Source: Anaerolineales bacterium (GTDB lineage: Bacteria > Chloroflexota > Anaerolineae > Anaerolineales > DRMV01). Taken from it: a stretch of DNA of 33,163 nucleotides. Numbering within the stretch: position 1 is the first letter of the stretch; each line of letters opens with the position of its first letter. Under the pieces are notes generated by a model. That model was not told the DNA's origin. It saw only the letters and a program-made list of their open reading frames with translations, and did not search any database. This document shows positions 9,359-20,170 of the stretch, one piece after another. The stretch spans positions 1-33,163 of the forward strand of contig JALSPJ010000170.1 in the NCBI GenBank assembly GCA_026985995.1, read 5' to 3'. The position numbers and the translations under genes are program-made.

Positions 9359-10030
9359 TCAGGGGGAAGGTGGGGCGGCCGAAGCCGTGGGAAAGTCGTT
9401 GGGTTCGGCGCGCAGCCAGGTCGCGGTCCATTGCACCGCGGCCCGCTGGGCCAGCAGCAGGGCCAGCAGTACCGCGGCGAAGTGCAACTGCATGGCCAGC
9501 ACCCCGCGCGAGGTGAACATGGGCGCCGGTGGGTGCATGACCTGCTGGGCCGTCACGATGGCATAGACCAGGGCGACGAAAAACCCGATGTTAATCCCGG
9601 CCGCGGCCCAGGGCGGCAAGAACCAGGTCGCCAGCTGCAACAGCACCCCGGTCACCGCGAAGGCCAGGCCGACCCGCCAGCGGGGCTCGGCCAAAAACAG
9701 GCCGTTCCAGTTGACCTGCATGGCCCACAAGGAAACGGGAAGATAGGTGACCCAAAAGAAGGTGGCCACCCAACCCCAAACCCGGGTGGCCCGCGAATGC
9801 GGGGCTGTCGCATCGCGCTCGCGGGCTTTGAGGGCCAGCAACCCCTGCCACGCGGCCCAGGCATAGCCCAGCAACGCGGTCCACACCCACGCGCCGTGCA
9901 AATACACGGCCCGAATGCCGGGCCCCAAGGTGCGCTCGGGTGGCCCAATCAGCGCCAAAAGCACGGCCAGAAGCAACCACAAGCCGAACTGAAGGCCAAA
10001 ACGCCAGCGGGGGGAGAGATAAGGACACAT
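9359..10030 (-). CDS. Polytopic membrane protein, weakly cytochrome-assembly-like
   Basis: A 223-residue protein with about six hydrophobic segments and short loops. It has conserved-looking motifs AVYLHGAWVWTALLGYAW (helix 2), TYLPVSLWAMQVNWNG, and MQLHFAAVLLALLLAQ near the end. The His in YLHGAW and a late His in a membrane segment recall haem-handling membrane proteins (CcmC-like), but the tryptophan-rich WWD signature is absent, so I do not assign that function. The ATG at 10030 is chosen over a TTG two codons upstream. A TGGTATAAT about 76 bp upstream provides a promoter shared with the enolase gene. Confidence 0.7.
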   Translation of the reverse strand: MCPYLSPRWRFGLQFGLWLLLAVLLALIGPPERTLGPGIRAVYLHGAWVWTALLGYAWAAWQGLLALKARERDATAPHSRATRVWGWVATFFWVTYLPVSLWAMQVNWNGLFLAEPRWRVGLAFAVTGVLLQLATWFLPPWAAAGINIGFFVALVYAIVTAQQVMHPPAPMFTSRGVLAMQLHFAAVLLALLLAQRAAVQWTATWLRAEPNDFPTASAAPPSP

Positions 10031-10105
10031 GGGCAACCCCTTGCCGACCGGCTACACGATGGACGCCTGAACGCCGCTACCGGCCCGAAATCAACGACGC
10101 TGCCG

Positions 10106-10114
10106 ATTATACCA
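10106..10114 (-). promoter_or_regulatory. Putative extended -10 promoter of the 9359-10030 and menC-like transcript
   Basis: The minus strand reads TGGTATAAT, a perfect extended -10. It lies back to back with a plus-strand GGTACAAT at 10130-10137, forming a divergent promoter pair of about 25 bp. Confidence 0.6.
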
Positions 10115-10129
10115 GCCTTGAGGGACCGC

Positions 10130-10137
10130 GGTACAAT
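10130..10137 (+). promoter_or_regulatory. Putative -10 element of mfd
   Basis: GGTACAAT about 50 bp before the mfd ATG. No clear -35 is seen. It overlaps the upstream region of the divergent minus-strand promoter, so the two polymerases would compete. Confidence 0.45.
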
Positions 10138-10185
10138 ATATCTTTGCCTCTGGCCCGGCATGTTCGAGGGAGGCCGCAGTCCGAT

Positions 10186-13638
<3,453 letters not shown>

Positions 13639-13644
13639 GGGGAA

Positions 13645-13918
13645 GTGGTTGGGGGCTGGTGGTGGGAAGTTGGCAGGGGGCACGCTTGCTGACCGCTGAG
13701 CCTCACCGCTCATTGCTCCCTGCTGACTGCTGTTGTTCATCCGCGGCTTCATCCCCCGGGCGCAGCACGCTGCGCCCCTACCGCGACGGGCGACCAGCCG
13801 GTCGCCCCTACCCACATTCCCTCCCCGCTGTTTTTCATCCGTGTTTTTCCGTGTTTATCCGTGGTTTTTTCATTTTATCCGCGTTTATCCGCGTTATCCG
13901 AGGCTTCATTCTCGGGAG
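13645..13918 (+). repeat. Composite intergenic repeat (family 1, copy 1)
   Basis: Downstream of mfd, modules occur in this order: degenerate (GGTTGG)-type runs ending AAGTTGGCAGGGGGC; CGCTTGCTGACCGCTGAG and related GCTGACTGCTG words; ATCCGCGGCTTCAT; a palindromic module with CGCCCCTAC at both sides of GACGGGCGACCAGCCGGTC; then repeated (T)CATCCGTG / TTATCCGCG words. The same modules recur at 16311 and, inverted and reordered, at 19186. I see no gene in this stretch on the plus strand; on the minus strand the last part forms the false C-terminus of a broken gene. Confidence 0.75.
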
Positions 13919-14340
13919 ACCAGCCGCAGTGTTGGGGTCGTTCACACAGCGGTCAAAATCCGTAAACGACCCAAAGGGCACAATGCCCCCGCCCGCGTCG
14001 ATGCCGTACAGATACACCTGCCAGAATACCTTAGTAGTCGGGTCCCACACCCGCTGCCGCGTAATGCCATAGCCGCCAATCAAAAGCGGAATATCCTGCC
14101 CCGTAGGCCCATCCAGATACACTGCAATGGCATTTTCCGCGGCCCAGGCGTTCAGGTTCAGGCCCTGGTTGCCGTTGGCGTCTCGCACAACCAACGCCAA
14201 GCGCAGTATATTGTGGTCACTGGCCAGATACTGCTGCACCTGCACCCGTTGGTCCGCCGGGGGCAAATCTTGCGTGGGGGAACCAGCATTCACCAGCGGC
14301 ACACCCGCGGGGGCGAGTTCTTTTCCTGCACATATCGGCG
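13835..14340 (-). pseudogene. C-terminal fragment of a broken secreted-protein gene
   Basis: On the minus strand, about 130 codons from roughly 14315 to 13915 look like real protein: DQRVQVQQYLASDHNILRLA, RDANGNQGLNLNAW, AVYLDGPTGQD, GYGITRQRVWDPT and VYLYGIDAGGGIVPFGSFTD. On the 5' side the frame enters the repeat element at about 14320; on the 3' side it runs into ATCCGCG repeats after NTAAGLPR. There is no start codon or ribosome-binding site at the join. The N-terminal half (14460-15287) lies on the other side of the element in a different frame. I infer one gene split and truncated by repeats. It may instead be two unrelated remnants. Confidence 0.55.
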
Positions 14341-14510
14341 GCGGGCCGGTGGAGCGGCCATGCGGCTCAAAATCCCCCTCCCCAACCCCTCCCCCTTCGT
14401 AAGGGGGAAGGGTTGTGTGCGGCTGTGGCCTCTTCGTTGCGGCTCGTTTTCCCCCTCCCCTACAAGGGGAGGGGGTTCGGGGGAGGGGTTTTGGCAAGCC
14501 GCCCCCACCC
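14319..14510 (+). repeat. MITE-like repeat element with terminal inverted repeats (family 2, copy A)
   Basis: The core 14368-14493 begins CAAAATCCCCCTCCCC and ends GGGGAGGGGTTTTG, giving imperfect terminal inverted repeats. Inside are two palindromes: CCCCTCCCCCTTCG followed by its complement, and CCCCCTCCCCTAC with AAGGGGAGGGGG. The left flank, with ATCGGCGGCGGGCCG, and the right flank, GCAAGCCGC, are shared with the copy at 25558. It encodes nothing and interrupts a minus-strand gene. Confidence 0.75.
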
Positions 14511-15287
14511 TTTCGGATACACCGCGGAAAGCCGGGGTCGGGGGTAGCGCACCTGGATGGACTTGCTACAACTGGCCGTACCGCCGTTGCCGTCGGAGAC
14601 CTGCGCGGTCAGCGTCACCGTGCACACATTGGAAGTCGGGCCGTCCAAGGTCGGGGTTTTGCCCGTGACCGCACCCTGGGGCGTGAGGGTCACCTGCTTG
14701 CCGCTGCGAGTCGCCGCCAGACAATCGGGTTTGTCCACCGAAAAGTCGGTGATGCTGACACTATCGCCGTCGGGGTCACTGGTGGCAATGGCATAAGTGT
14801 TGCTGGAGGGCATGAGCACCTGGTCGGTGCCCGAGTTGGGGTCGATGAAGGCCTTGCCGTCGTAGTCGATGGCATTGGGGAAGGCGTCGAAGTTACAGGA
14901 GGGCGGGTTGTTGCCCCCACCACCGCCGCCGCCACCGCTACAAGGTGCGCAGTAATTCCCACCCGGTGAGGCGTAACAGCATTCCCCCGCGGGGCATTGC
15001 GAGTCGACAACACACTCATCGCTGGGAGGTGGCGTAGGCGTAGGGTCGCAGGGCCAGGTATCGCAGACTTCACCCGGACCAATAGGCGCACTACGGCATA
15101 GAGAAGTACACCTGCCAGGGTCGGTGGTTTGGAAGGCGCCGCAGCGTCTTGCCCGCGGGCCACATTGGGGAACACAACATTCACAGAAGAAACAACCCTG
15201 CGCAAAGATAGGGGATTTATACAACCAAAAAAGTACGATCAAACCTGTGATTAACAAAAACGAATTGCGTAATAGATGCCAGCGCAT
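14460..15287 (-). pseudogene. N-terminal part of a secreted Cys-rich protein, cut by a repeat element
   Basis: The frame begins with a good signal peptide (MRWHLLRNSFLLITGLIVLF, cleavage around SPIFAQG). A Cys-rich region follows (CFFCECCVPQCGPRARRC, CVVDSQCPAGECCY, CAPC; about 18 cysteines), then a poly-Gly stretch and a beta-sandwich-like domain with ATSDPDGDSVSITDFSV and VTLTAQVSDGNGGTASCSKS, as in Ig-like or cadherin-like extracellular domains. After VRYPRPRLSAVYPKGWG the frame enters repeat copy A and stops at 14460. The continuation is probably the 13915-14315 fragment. The ATG has no visible ribosome-binding site, and a TATAAT lies only 6 bp upstream, so a leaderless message is possible. 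Confidence 0.6.
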
Positions 15288-15292
15288 AGCGA

Positions 15293-15301
15293 ATTATAAC
15301 A
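15293..15301 (-). promoter_or_regulatory. -10-like element directly at the start of the secreted Cys-rich gene
   Basis: The minus strand reads TGTTATAAT, placing the expected transcript start at or within a base or two of the ATG at 15287. It lies in the gap between the end of the lipoprotein gene and this gene. Confidence 0.4.
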
Positions 15302-15310
15302 TTTATGCCG

Positions 15311-16222
15311 CTATGGCATAGGTAGGTTCACACATTGCTTCACATACTCCTCAAGTTTTGCGGGAACATTGTTTGTATATGGAGTTATAAAAATGTTGAA
15401 TCTCCCCTCTTCTCCTTCTTTACGGAACTCATTAGGGTCATTATCCTGTACGGTTCGCAGATGAACAGCGCCTTTGACCTCTCCATCAACAAGTACTATT
15501 AAGTCATGTTCTGCTTGAATATCGACCGCCTCACCAGTATGTGCGGAGCGCCCCCGTGTTCCGAAGATATCCCAAGCAATTGCATTACGCCGCGAAATTG
15601 GTACCCCTTTATCCCGCAAGAAAAAATCTGCCGAATTGTTCACAGGCATCACTTCTTTCGCTATAAAACGCCCTCTGGCCATAGCATATTTGGTGTCAGG
15701 AAATAAACAGAAAGCTGCCACCCCTTGTAGGGGATGACCATAACTACCTTTAGAATACCACCAATTCTTCCCTACCCACACGATGCGCACATCGTGCCCC
15801 TGCTTGACCAGTTGCGCCAAATCATAGTTGATGCCCAAGGCTTCGGTGAGCTTCAGATTGCCCCATACCAAAATATCTTTGTATGCACTGCTGCCACGCA
15901 GTTTGACCCACATATCATTGCGATACACCTGCTGCTCCTGGCTCAGTTTCTCCCGTATCCGCTGCACAATAGCCTCGGCATCCGGCGTGGGCGTGGCTTC
16001 GGGCGTCGGCGTCGAAGTTTCCGTCGGCGTTGCTGTGGGCTCGGGCGTGGGCGTTTCGGTAGGCTCGGGCGTGGCGCTCAGCACCACCGGCTGGGCGGGC
16101 GCCTGCCCCTCGGCCTCGCGCATAGCCTCGGCGGGGGTGGGGGCCGCGCCCGCGCAGCCGTTCAGCAGGAGCAGCGCGGTCAGTCCCAGCAGCATCACCA
16201 GAGGCAAACGCGTCTTCCGCAT
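15311..16222 (-). CDS. Lipoprotein with Thr/Pro-rich linker, unknown function
   Basis: A 303-residue protein with a lipoprotein signal (basic MRKTRLPL, hydrophobic core, lipobox LLNGC, Cys23). It continues with an Ala/Glu/Gln segment and a PTETPTPEPTATPT-type linker to about residue 95, then a polar domain of about 200 residues with motifs MWVKLRGSSAYKDI, VRIVWVGKNWWYSKGSYG, AVDIQAEHDLIVLVDGEVKG and FNIFITPYTNNVP. I recognise no family. The ATG at 16222 has GGAGG upstream on this strand, and a GGTATAAT is about 47 bp upstream. The C-terminal domain is noticeably richer in A and T than neighbouring genes, so that part may have come by transfer. Confidence 0.75.
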   Translation of the reverse strand: MRKTRLPLVMLLGLTALLLLNGCAGAAPTPAEAMREAEGQAPAQPVVLSATPEPTETPTPEPTATPTETSTPTPEATPTPDAEAIVQRIREKLSQEQQVYRNDMWVKLRGSSAYKDILVWGNLKLTEALGINYDLAQLVKQGHDVRIVWVGKNWWYSKGSYGHPLQGVAAFCLFPDTKYAMARGRFIAKEVMPVNNSADFFLRDKGVPISRRNAIAWDIFGTRGRSAHTGEAVDIQAEHDLIVLVDGEVKGAVHLRTVQDNDPNEFRKEGEEGRFNIFITPYTNNVPAKLEEYVKQCVNLPMP

Positions 16223-16268
16223 GGCAACATCCTCCCATCGAAGCGCAGCAAAGCGGCTCAACGGCTAC

Positions 16269-16276
16269 ATTATACC
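16269..16276 (-). promoter_or_regulatory. Putative -10 element of the 15311-16222 lipoprotein gene
   Basis: The minus strand reads GGTATAAT, about 47 bp before the ATG, the spacing seen at other genes in the window. Confidence 0.55.
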
Positions 16277-16310
16277 GTGCCATCGATGGGTTGAATAAGG
16301 GCGTTCCAAC

Positions 16311-16446
16311 GGGAGGTTGGTAGCTGGAGGCTGGTGGTTGGAGGTTGGAGGTTAGAGGTTGGTGGTTGGAAGTTGGCGGGTGGCGGGGGCTGCGCTTGCT
16401 CCCTGCTGTCTGCTGACTGCTGACCGCTGTTTTTCATCCGCGGTTT
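16311..16446 (+). repeat. Composite intergenic repeat (family 1, copy 2)
   Basis: Begins with a run of about nine GGTTGGA/GGTTGGT/GGCTGG-type 7-8 bp units, ending AAGTTGGCGGGTGGCGGGGG. It continues with GCTTGCTCCCTGCTG, CTGACTGCTGACCGCTG and TTTTTCATCCGCGG. It sits in the intergenic space between divergent lipoprotein genes, between their two promoters; the 360-bp gap otherwise holds only those -10 elements. Confidence 0.75.
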
Positions 16447-16520
16447 TGTTCTATCGCCAAATGCCCTGCGCCGCGCGGCTGCAGCCAATGGGTAGTAACC
16501 CCCCGTGGCACGCCCGCGCG

Positions 16521-16528
16521 GGTATAAT
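16521..16528 (+). promoter_or_regulatory. Putative -10 element of the 16583 lipoprotein gene
   Basis: GGTATAAT, 54 bp before the ATG at 16583, within CGCG-rich sequence; no obvious -35. Confidence 0.55.
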
Positions 16529-16582
16529 CGCCCTGGTGCGGGAGAGGGGGCGCGCACACCCCATCTCGCCAAGGAGCGCAAC

Positions 16583-19183
16583 ATGTTGGTCCAACTTCGC
16601 GGGTCTTGGGCAACCGCGCGTCACAGCCTGGCCCCCCTGGCCCTGATGCTGGCCATGGCGCTGGCCGCCTGCACCGCACGCACCGCGCCAGCCACCCCTA
16701 CCGCCGGCGCGCTTTCGCCCACGCCCATCTCGGCGACCGCGTCCCCGGCCCACCCCACCGCCACAGCAGAACCTTCGCCCACCCCCGTGGGCCGCTGCCC
16801 TGGCTTGGGCGTCGAAGAAGTGGTCTTCGTGGCCGACCCCAACCCCGGCACGGCCATCGCCCGCCTGCAGGCCGGCGACTACGACATCTACGCCTACAGC
16901 CTGGCCGACCCCGCCCTCTTCCGCCAGGTGCAGGAGGACCCGGCCCTCACCTATGTCCAGTTCTACGGCTCCAACCGGGAGCTCACCCTCAACCCCGCGG
17001 GGCCCATCTTCGAAGGCAACGGCAAGTTCAACCCCTTCGCCCTGCCTCGCATTCGCGAGGCTCTCAACTGGCTCATCGACCGCGAGTACATCGTGGGCGA
17101 AATTTTGGGCGGTTTGGGCGTCCCCAAATGGGTCCCCCTGCTCAGCGCCTTCCCCGATTATGCCCGCTATATCGACCTCATTCGCCCTCTGGAGCGGCAA
17201 TATGCCTACGACCCCGACCGGGCCCGGCAGGTCATCACCGAGGAAATGGAAAAGGCCGGCGCAGAATGGCGTGACGGACGCTGGTTCTACGCCGACGAGC
17301 CCGTCACCCTCATCTTCGTCATCCGCACCGAGGACGAACGCAAAGCCATTGGCGATTATGTGGCCGGGCAGCTGGAGCAAGTGGGTTTCACCGTGGACCG
17401 GGTCTATACCACCGCCCGGGAGGCTTTCGCCCGCATCGGCGGCGACCCCCACGAAGGTCAATGGCACCTCTACACCGCCGGCCGCTTGAGCACCTTAGTG
17501 GAACGCGACCAGGGCTATGTGTTCGAACTCAACTACACCCCCCGGGGCCGACCTTACCCCCTGTGGCAGGCCTATCAGCCGGCCGAAGCCTTCGCGGCCG
17601 TGGCCTATCGCCTGGCCGACCACGATTACACCGACCTGGCCGAACGCCGCGCCCTCTTCGCCAAAGCCCTGCCCTACGCGCTGCAAGATTCGGCCCGGGT
17701 GTGGCTGGTCGATAAAATCTCCTTCAGCCCCCTGCGCACCGAGGTCGATGTGGCCTACGACCTGGCCGGTGGCATCGCCGGTTCCCGCTTGTGGCCCTAC
17801 ACCCTGCACCGCAAACCCGACACCGCCGCCGACCGGGTGGTCATCGCCCAGCCCAACCTGCTCACCGGCCCGTGGAACCCCCTGGGCGGCTCGTCGCAAA
17901 TCTACGACCTCATGCCTTTGCGGGGAACCGTCGATTGGGCCGTGCTGTTGGACCCTTACACCGGCCTGGCTCAACCCCAGCGCCTGCTGCGGGCCACGGT
18001 GACCGTCGCGCCGGGCGTCGCGGTGCAGCGCACCCTCGATTGGGTCACGGTGGAACCGGCCGCTGGGCCCATCCCCGTGCCGGAAGACGCCTGGGCCGAT
18101 TGGGACCCGGCCACGGGCCGTTTCATCCCCGCGGGCGAGCGCTTCCCCGAGGGCGCGACCGCGCGCGCCCGCATTGTGGTGGCATATCCGCCGGACCTGT
18201 TCGAGACGGTCACCTGGCACGACGGTTCCCCCCTCTCGGTGGCCGACTTCGTGATGACCATGATTATGCAGCTTGCACCGGGCAAGGAAGGCAGCCCCAT
18301 TTACGACCGGGCCCTGGCCGGTCGGGTGGAAGGGTTCCTCAGCACCTTCAAAGGCGTGCGCATCGTTTCGACCCAACCCCTGGTCATCGAAACCTACACC
18401 GACGCGCTCAGCTTAGACGCGGAAAACCTGGTGGCCTGGGAAGGCACCTGGTTCCCCACCCTGCGTTTGGGCCCGGCCGCGTGGCATGTGCTGGGCTTGG
18501 GCGTGCACGCGGTGGCCGCGGGTGAGGCCGCGTTTTCTCGCAGCCAGGCCGACGCGGACGGCGTGGAATGGCTGAATTACATCGACGGCCCCGCGCTGGC
18601 CCTGCTGGCCCGCCATTTGGACGCGGCCGCGGCCGAGGCGTATGTGCCTTTCCCCGCGTTGGAACCGTACCTGACGCCCCAAGAGGTGCAGAGCCGCTGG
18701 GCGCGCTATCGCCAATGGTACGCCGAACACGGCCACTTTTGGGTGGGCAGCGGGCCCTTCTACCTGGCCCAGGTCAACGGCCTGGAAGGCAATCTGGTGC
18801 TGCGCTGCGCGCCTGCGTTCCCCGACCCGCCCGACAAGTGGGACCGCTTCACCGCGCCCCTGTGGCCCGCGGTGCGCATCGACGGCCCCACCCGCATTCG
18901 GGCCGCGGAAGGCGGCGCGTGGACGGTGAGCATCACCACCCGCGACCGCGCGGCCTACCCCGCGGACCAGGTGGCGGAGGTGCGCTACTTCTTCTGGCAG
19001 GGCGCGGCGCTGCGGGCCCAGGGCACGGCCACCCGTACCGGCCCCGGCGAATATACGGTGGAGGCCCGGCCGGGTCTCTTCCCGTCCGACACGGCTGAAC
19101 CCGCGACTTTGGAAGTGGTGGTCACCGTGCGTCCGGTGAGCAAGCCCACGGTGGTGCAATACGAATTCGTGGTTGCGCCATAA
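16583..19183 (+). CDS. Large solute-binding lipoprotein (SBP_bac_5-like), apparently circularly permuted
   Basis: An 866-residue protein with lipoprotein signal ALAAC (Cys30) and a Thr/Pro/Ala linker to about 70. The rest resembles ABC-transporter family 5 (peptide/nickel/oligosaccharide) binding proteins. The segment normally in the second half of these proteins comes first: RLQAGDYDIYA, FNPFALPRIREALNWLIDRE (around 150-165), GLGVPKWVPLL and YDPDRARQVI. The normal first half comes later: LLTGPWNPLGG (near 425), VTWHDGSPLSVADFVMTM (near 540) and GSGPFYL (near 720). It ends with an Ig-like beta domain. The ATG at 16583 follows AAGGAG. No permease or ATPase gene is adjacent, so its transporter is unknown; it may be a sensor or scavenging lipoprotein. 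Confidence 0.78.
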   Translation: MLVQLRGSWATARHSLAPLALMLAMALAACTARTAPATPTAGALSPTPISATASPAHPTATAEPSPTPVGRCPGLGVEEVVFVADPNPGTAIARLQAGDYDIYAYSLADPALFRQVQEDPALTYVQFYGSNRELTLNPAGPIFEGNGKFNPFALPRIREALNWLIDREYIVGEILGGLGVPKWVPLLSAFPDYARYIDLIRPLERQYAYDPDRARQVITEEMEKAGAEWRDGRWFYADEPVTLIFVIRTEDERKAIGDYVAGQLEQVGFTVDRVYTTAREAFARIGGDPHEGQWHLYTAGRLSTLVERDQGYVFELNYTPRGRPYPLWQAYQPAEAFAAVAYRLADHDYTDLAERRALFAKALPYALQDSARVWLVDKISFSPLRTEVDVAYDLAGGIAGSRLWPYTLHRKPDTAADRVVIAQPNLLTGPWNPLGGSSQIYDLMPLRGTVDWAVLLDPYTGLAQPQRLLRATVTVAPGVAVQRTLDWVTVEPAAGPIPVPEDAWADWDPATGRFIPAGERFPEGATARARIVVAYPPDLFETVTWHDGSPLSVADFVMTMIMQLAPGKEGSPIYDRALAGRVEGFLSTFKGVRIVSTQPLVIETYTDALSLDAENLVAWEGTWFPTLRLGPAAWHVLGLGVHAVAAGEAAFSRSQADADGVEWLNYIDGPALALLARHLDAAAAEAYVPFPALEPYLTPQEVQSRWARYRQWYAEHGHFWVGSGPFYLAQVNGLEGNLVLRCAPAFPDPPDKWDRFTAPLWPAVRIDGPTRIRAAEGGAWTVSITTRDRAAYPADQVAEVRYFFWQGAALRAQGTATRTGPGEYTVEARPGLFPSDTAEPATLEVVVTVRPVSKPTVVQYEFVVAP

Positions 19184-19185
19184 GG

Positions 19186-19440
19186 AGAGCAGGGAGCCCG
19201 GTAGGGGCGCATGGCAGTGCGCCCGCGGCGGTAGGGGCGACCCGGTGGGTCGTCCGGGGAATGAAACCGTGGATGCACGCGGATGAACGCGGATGAAATG
19301 AAAAAACCACGGATGAACACAGATAAACACGGATGGGCACGAAAGGAAAAGAGCGGTCAGCAGTCAGCAAGCGCGCCCCCTGCCAACTACCAACCACCAA
19401 CTTCCAACCTCCAACTTCTCCCCTCTCCGTGTTCTCCGTG
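19186..19440 (+). repeat. Composite intergenic repeat (family 1, copy 3, inverted order)
   Basis: Starts with CGGTAGGGGCGCATGGCAGT and GTAGGGGCGACCCGGTGGGT palindromic modules. A series of ACGCGGATGAACGCGGATG and CCACGGATGAACACAGAT units follows, then CAGCAGTCAGCAAGCGCGCC and a run of CCAACTACCAACCACCAACT units. These are the reverse complement of modules at 13645 and 16311, in a different arrangement. The intergenic region 19184-19509 holds this and a promoter; I see no gene. Confidence 0.75.
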
Positions 19441-19475
19441 TGCGCCCTTTCTTTGCCATCGCCGGGGCAGGCCGC

Positions 19476-19483
19476 GGTACAAT
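19476..19483 (+). promoter_or_regulatory. Putative -10 element of the MBL-fold/alr operon
   Basis: GGTACAAT, 26 bp before the ATG at 19510, giving a short leader; no clear -35. Confidence 0.5.
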
Positions 19484-19509
19484 GGAAGGGCGCGTTGAGG
19501 AGGCTGTCG

Positions 19510-20154
19510 ATGAGCCTGGAAATCGTGCCGCTGACCGTGGGGCCCTTGCAGACCAACGCCTATTTGCTGGCCGACACCGCCACCCGGCTGGCCGCGGTGG
19601 TGGACCCGGGCGCGGAAGGGGAGCGCATCGCGGCCGAGGCCCAACGCCGGGGTTGGCGCATTCGCCATGTGTGGATTACCCACGCGCACTTCGACCACAT
19701 CGGTGGGCTGGCCGCGTTGGCCGAGGCCCTGCCCACCTGGCCCATCGTGGCCATGCACCCCGACGACCTGTGGCTGTGGCGGCTGGAAGGCGGCGCACCG
19801 CTGTTCGGCTTCCGCTTAGACCCCGGCCCCGAGCCCAGTGTGTTTCTGGAACACGGCCAGCGCCTGCGGTTGGGTTCCACCACCTTTGAAGTGCGCCACG
19901 CGCCGGGGCACACACCCGGCCATGTCATGTTCTACGCGGCCGAGCCCGGTGTGCTCCTGGCCGGCGATGTCATCTTCCGCGAGGGCATTGGCCGCACGGA
20001 CCTGCCTCAGGCCGATTTCCAAACCCTGCTGCACAGCATCGCCACCCAGGTGCTGCCCCTGCCCGACCAAACCCGCATTCTGCCCGGCCATGGGCCCGAG
20101 ACCACGGTGGGGCACGAGCGACGCTTCAACCCCTTTTTGGTCGGGGGCCTGTAG
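19510..20154 (+). CDS. Metallo-beta-lactamase-fold hydrolase (glyoxalase II-like)
   Basis: A 214-residue soluble protein with the di-zinc signature THAHFDHIGG (His58, His60, Asp62, His63), then APGHTPGH, the bridging Asp in LLAGDVIFREGIGRTD and the C-terminal LPGHGPET. This set fits small glyoxalase II-like thioester hydrolases (YcbL type); the substrate is not certain. The GRTDLP segment is common in this subgroup. The ATG at 19510 follows GAGGAGG. Alanine racemase starts 16 bp downstream, so the two are probably co-transcribed; this does not show a shared pathway. Confidence 0.88.
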   Translation: MSLEIVPLTVGPLQTNAYLLADTATRLAAVVDPGAEGERIAAEAQRRGWRIRHVWITHAHFDHIGGLAALAEALPTWPIVAMHPDDLWLWRLEGGAPLFGFRLDPGPEPSVFLEHGQRLRLGSTTFEVRHAPGHTPGHVMFYAAEPGVLLAGDVIFREGIGRTDLPQADFQTLLHSIATQVLPLPDQTRILPGHGPETTVGHERRFNPFLVGGL

Positions 20155-20170
20155 CCCCAGGAGGAACCCG

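Noticed and set aside
9359-10030. Assignment as haem exporter subunit CcmC
   Set aside because: There is some resemblance in helix 2 but no tryptophan-rich WWD loop, and no ccm genes nearby.
14346-14510. Minus-strand peptide read through the repeat element (ending in the C-terminal fragment) as a real N-terminus
   Set aside because: The same peptide-like sequence is encoded by the other copies of the element at 25.6 kb, so it is repeat DNA and not part of the gene.
16311-16380. Tandem 7-8 bp repeats as a possible CRISPR array
   Set aside because: Units are too short and contiguous, with no spacers of uniform length, and no cas genes are near. It is a simple tandem repeat.
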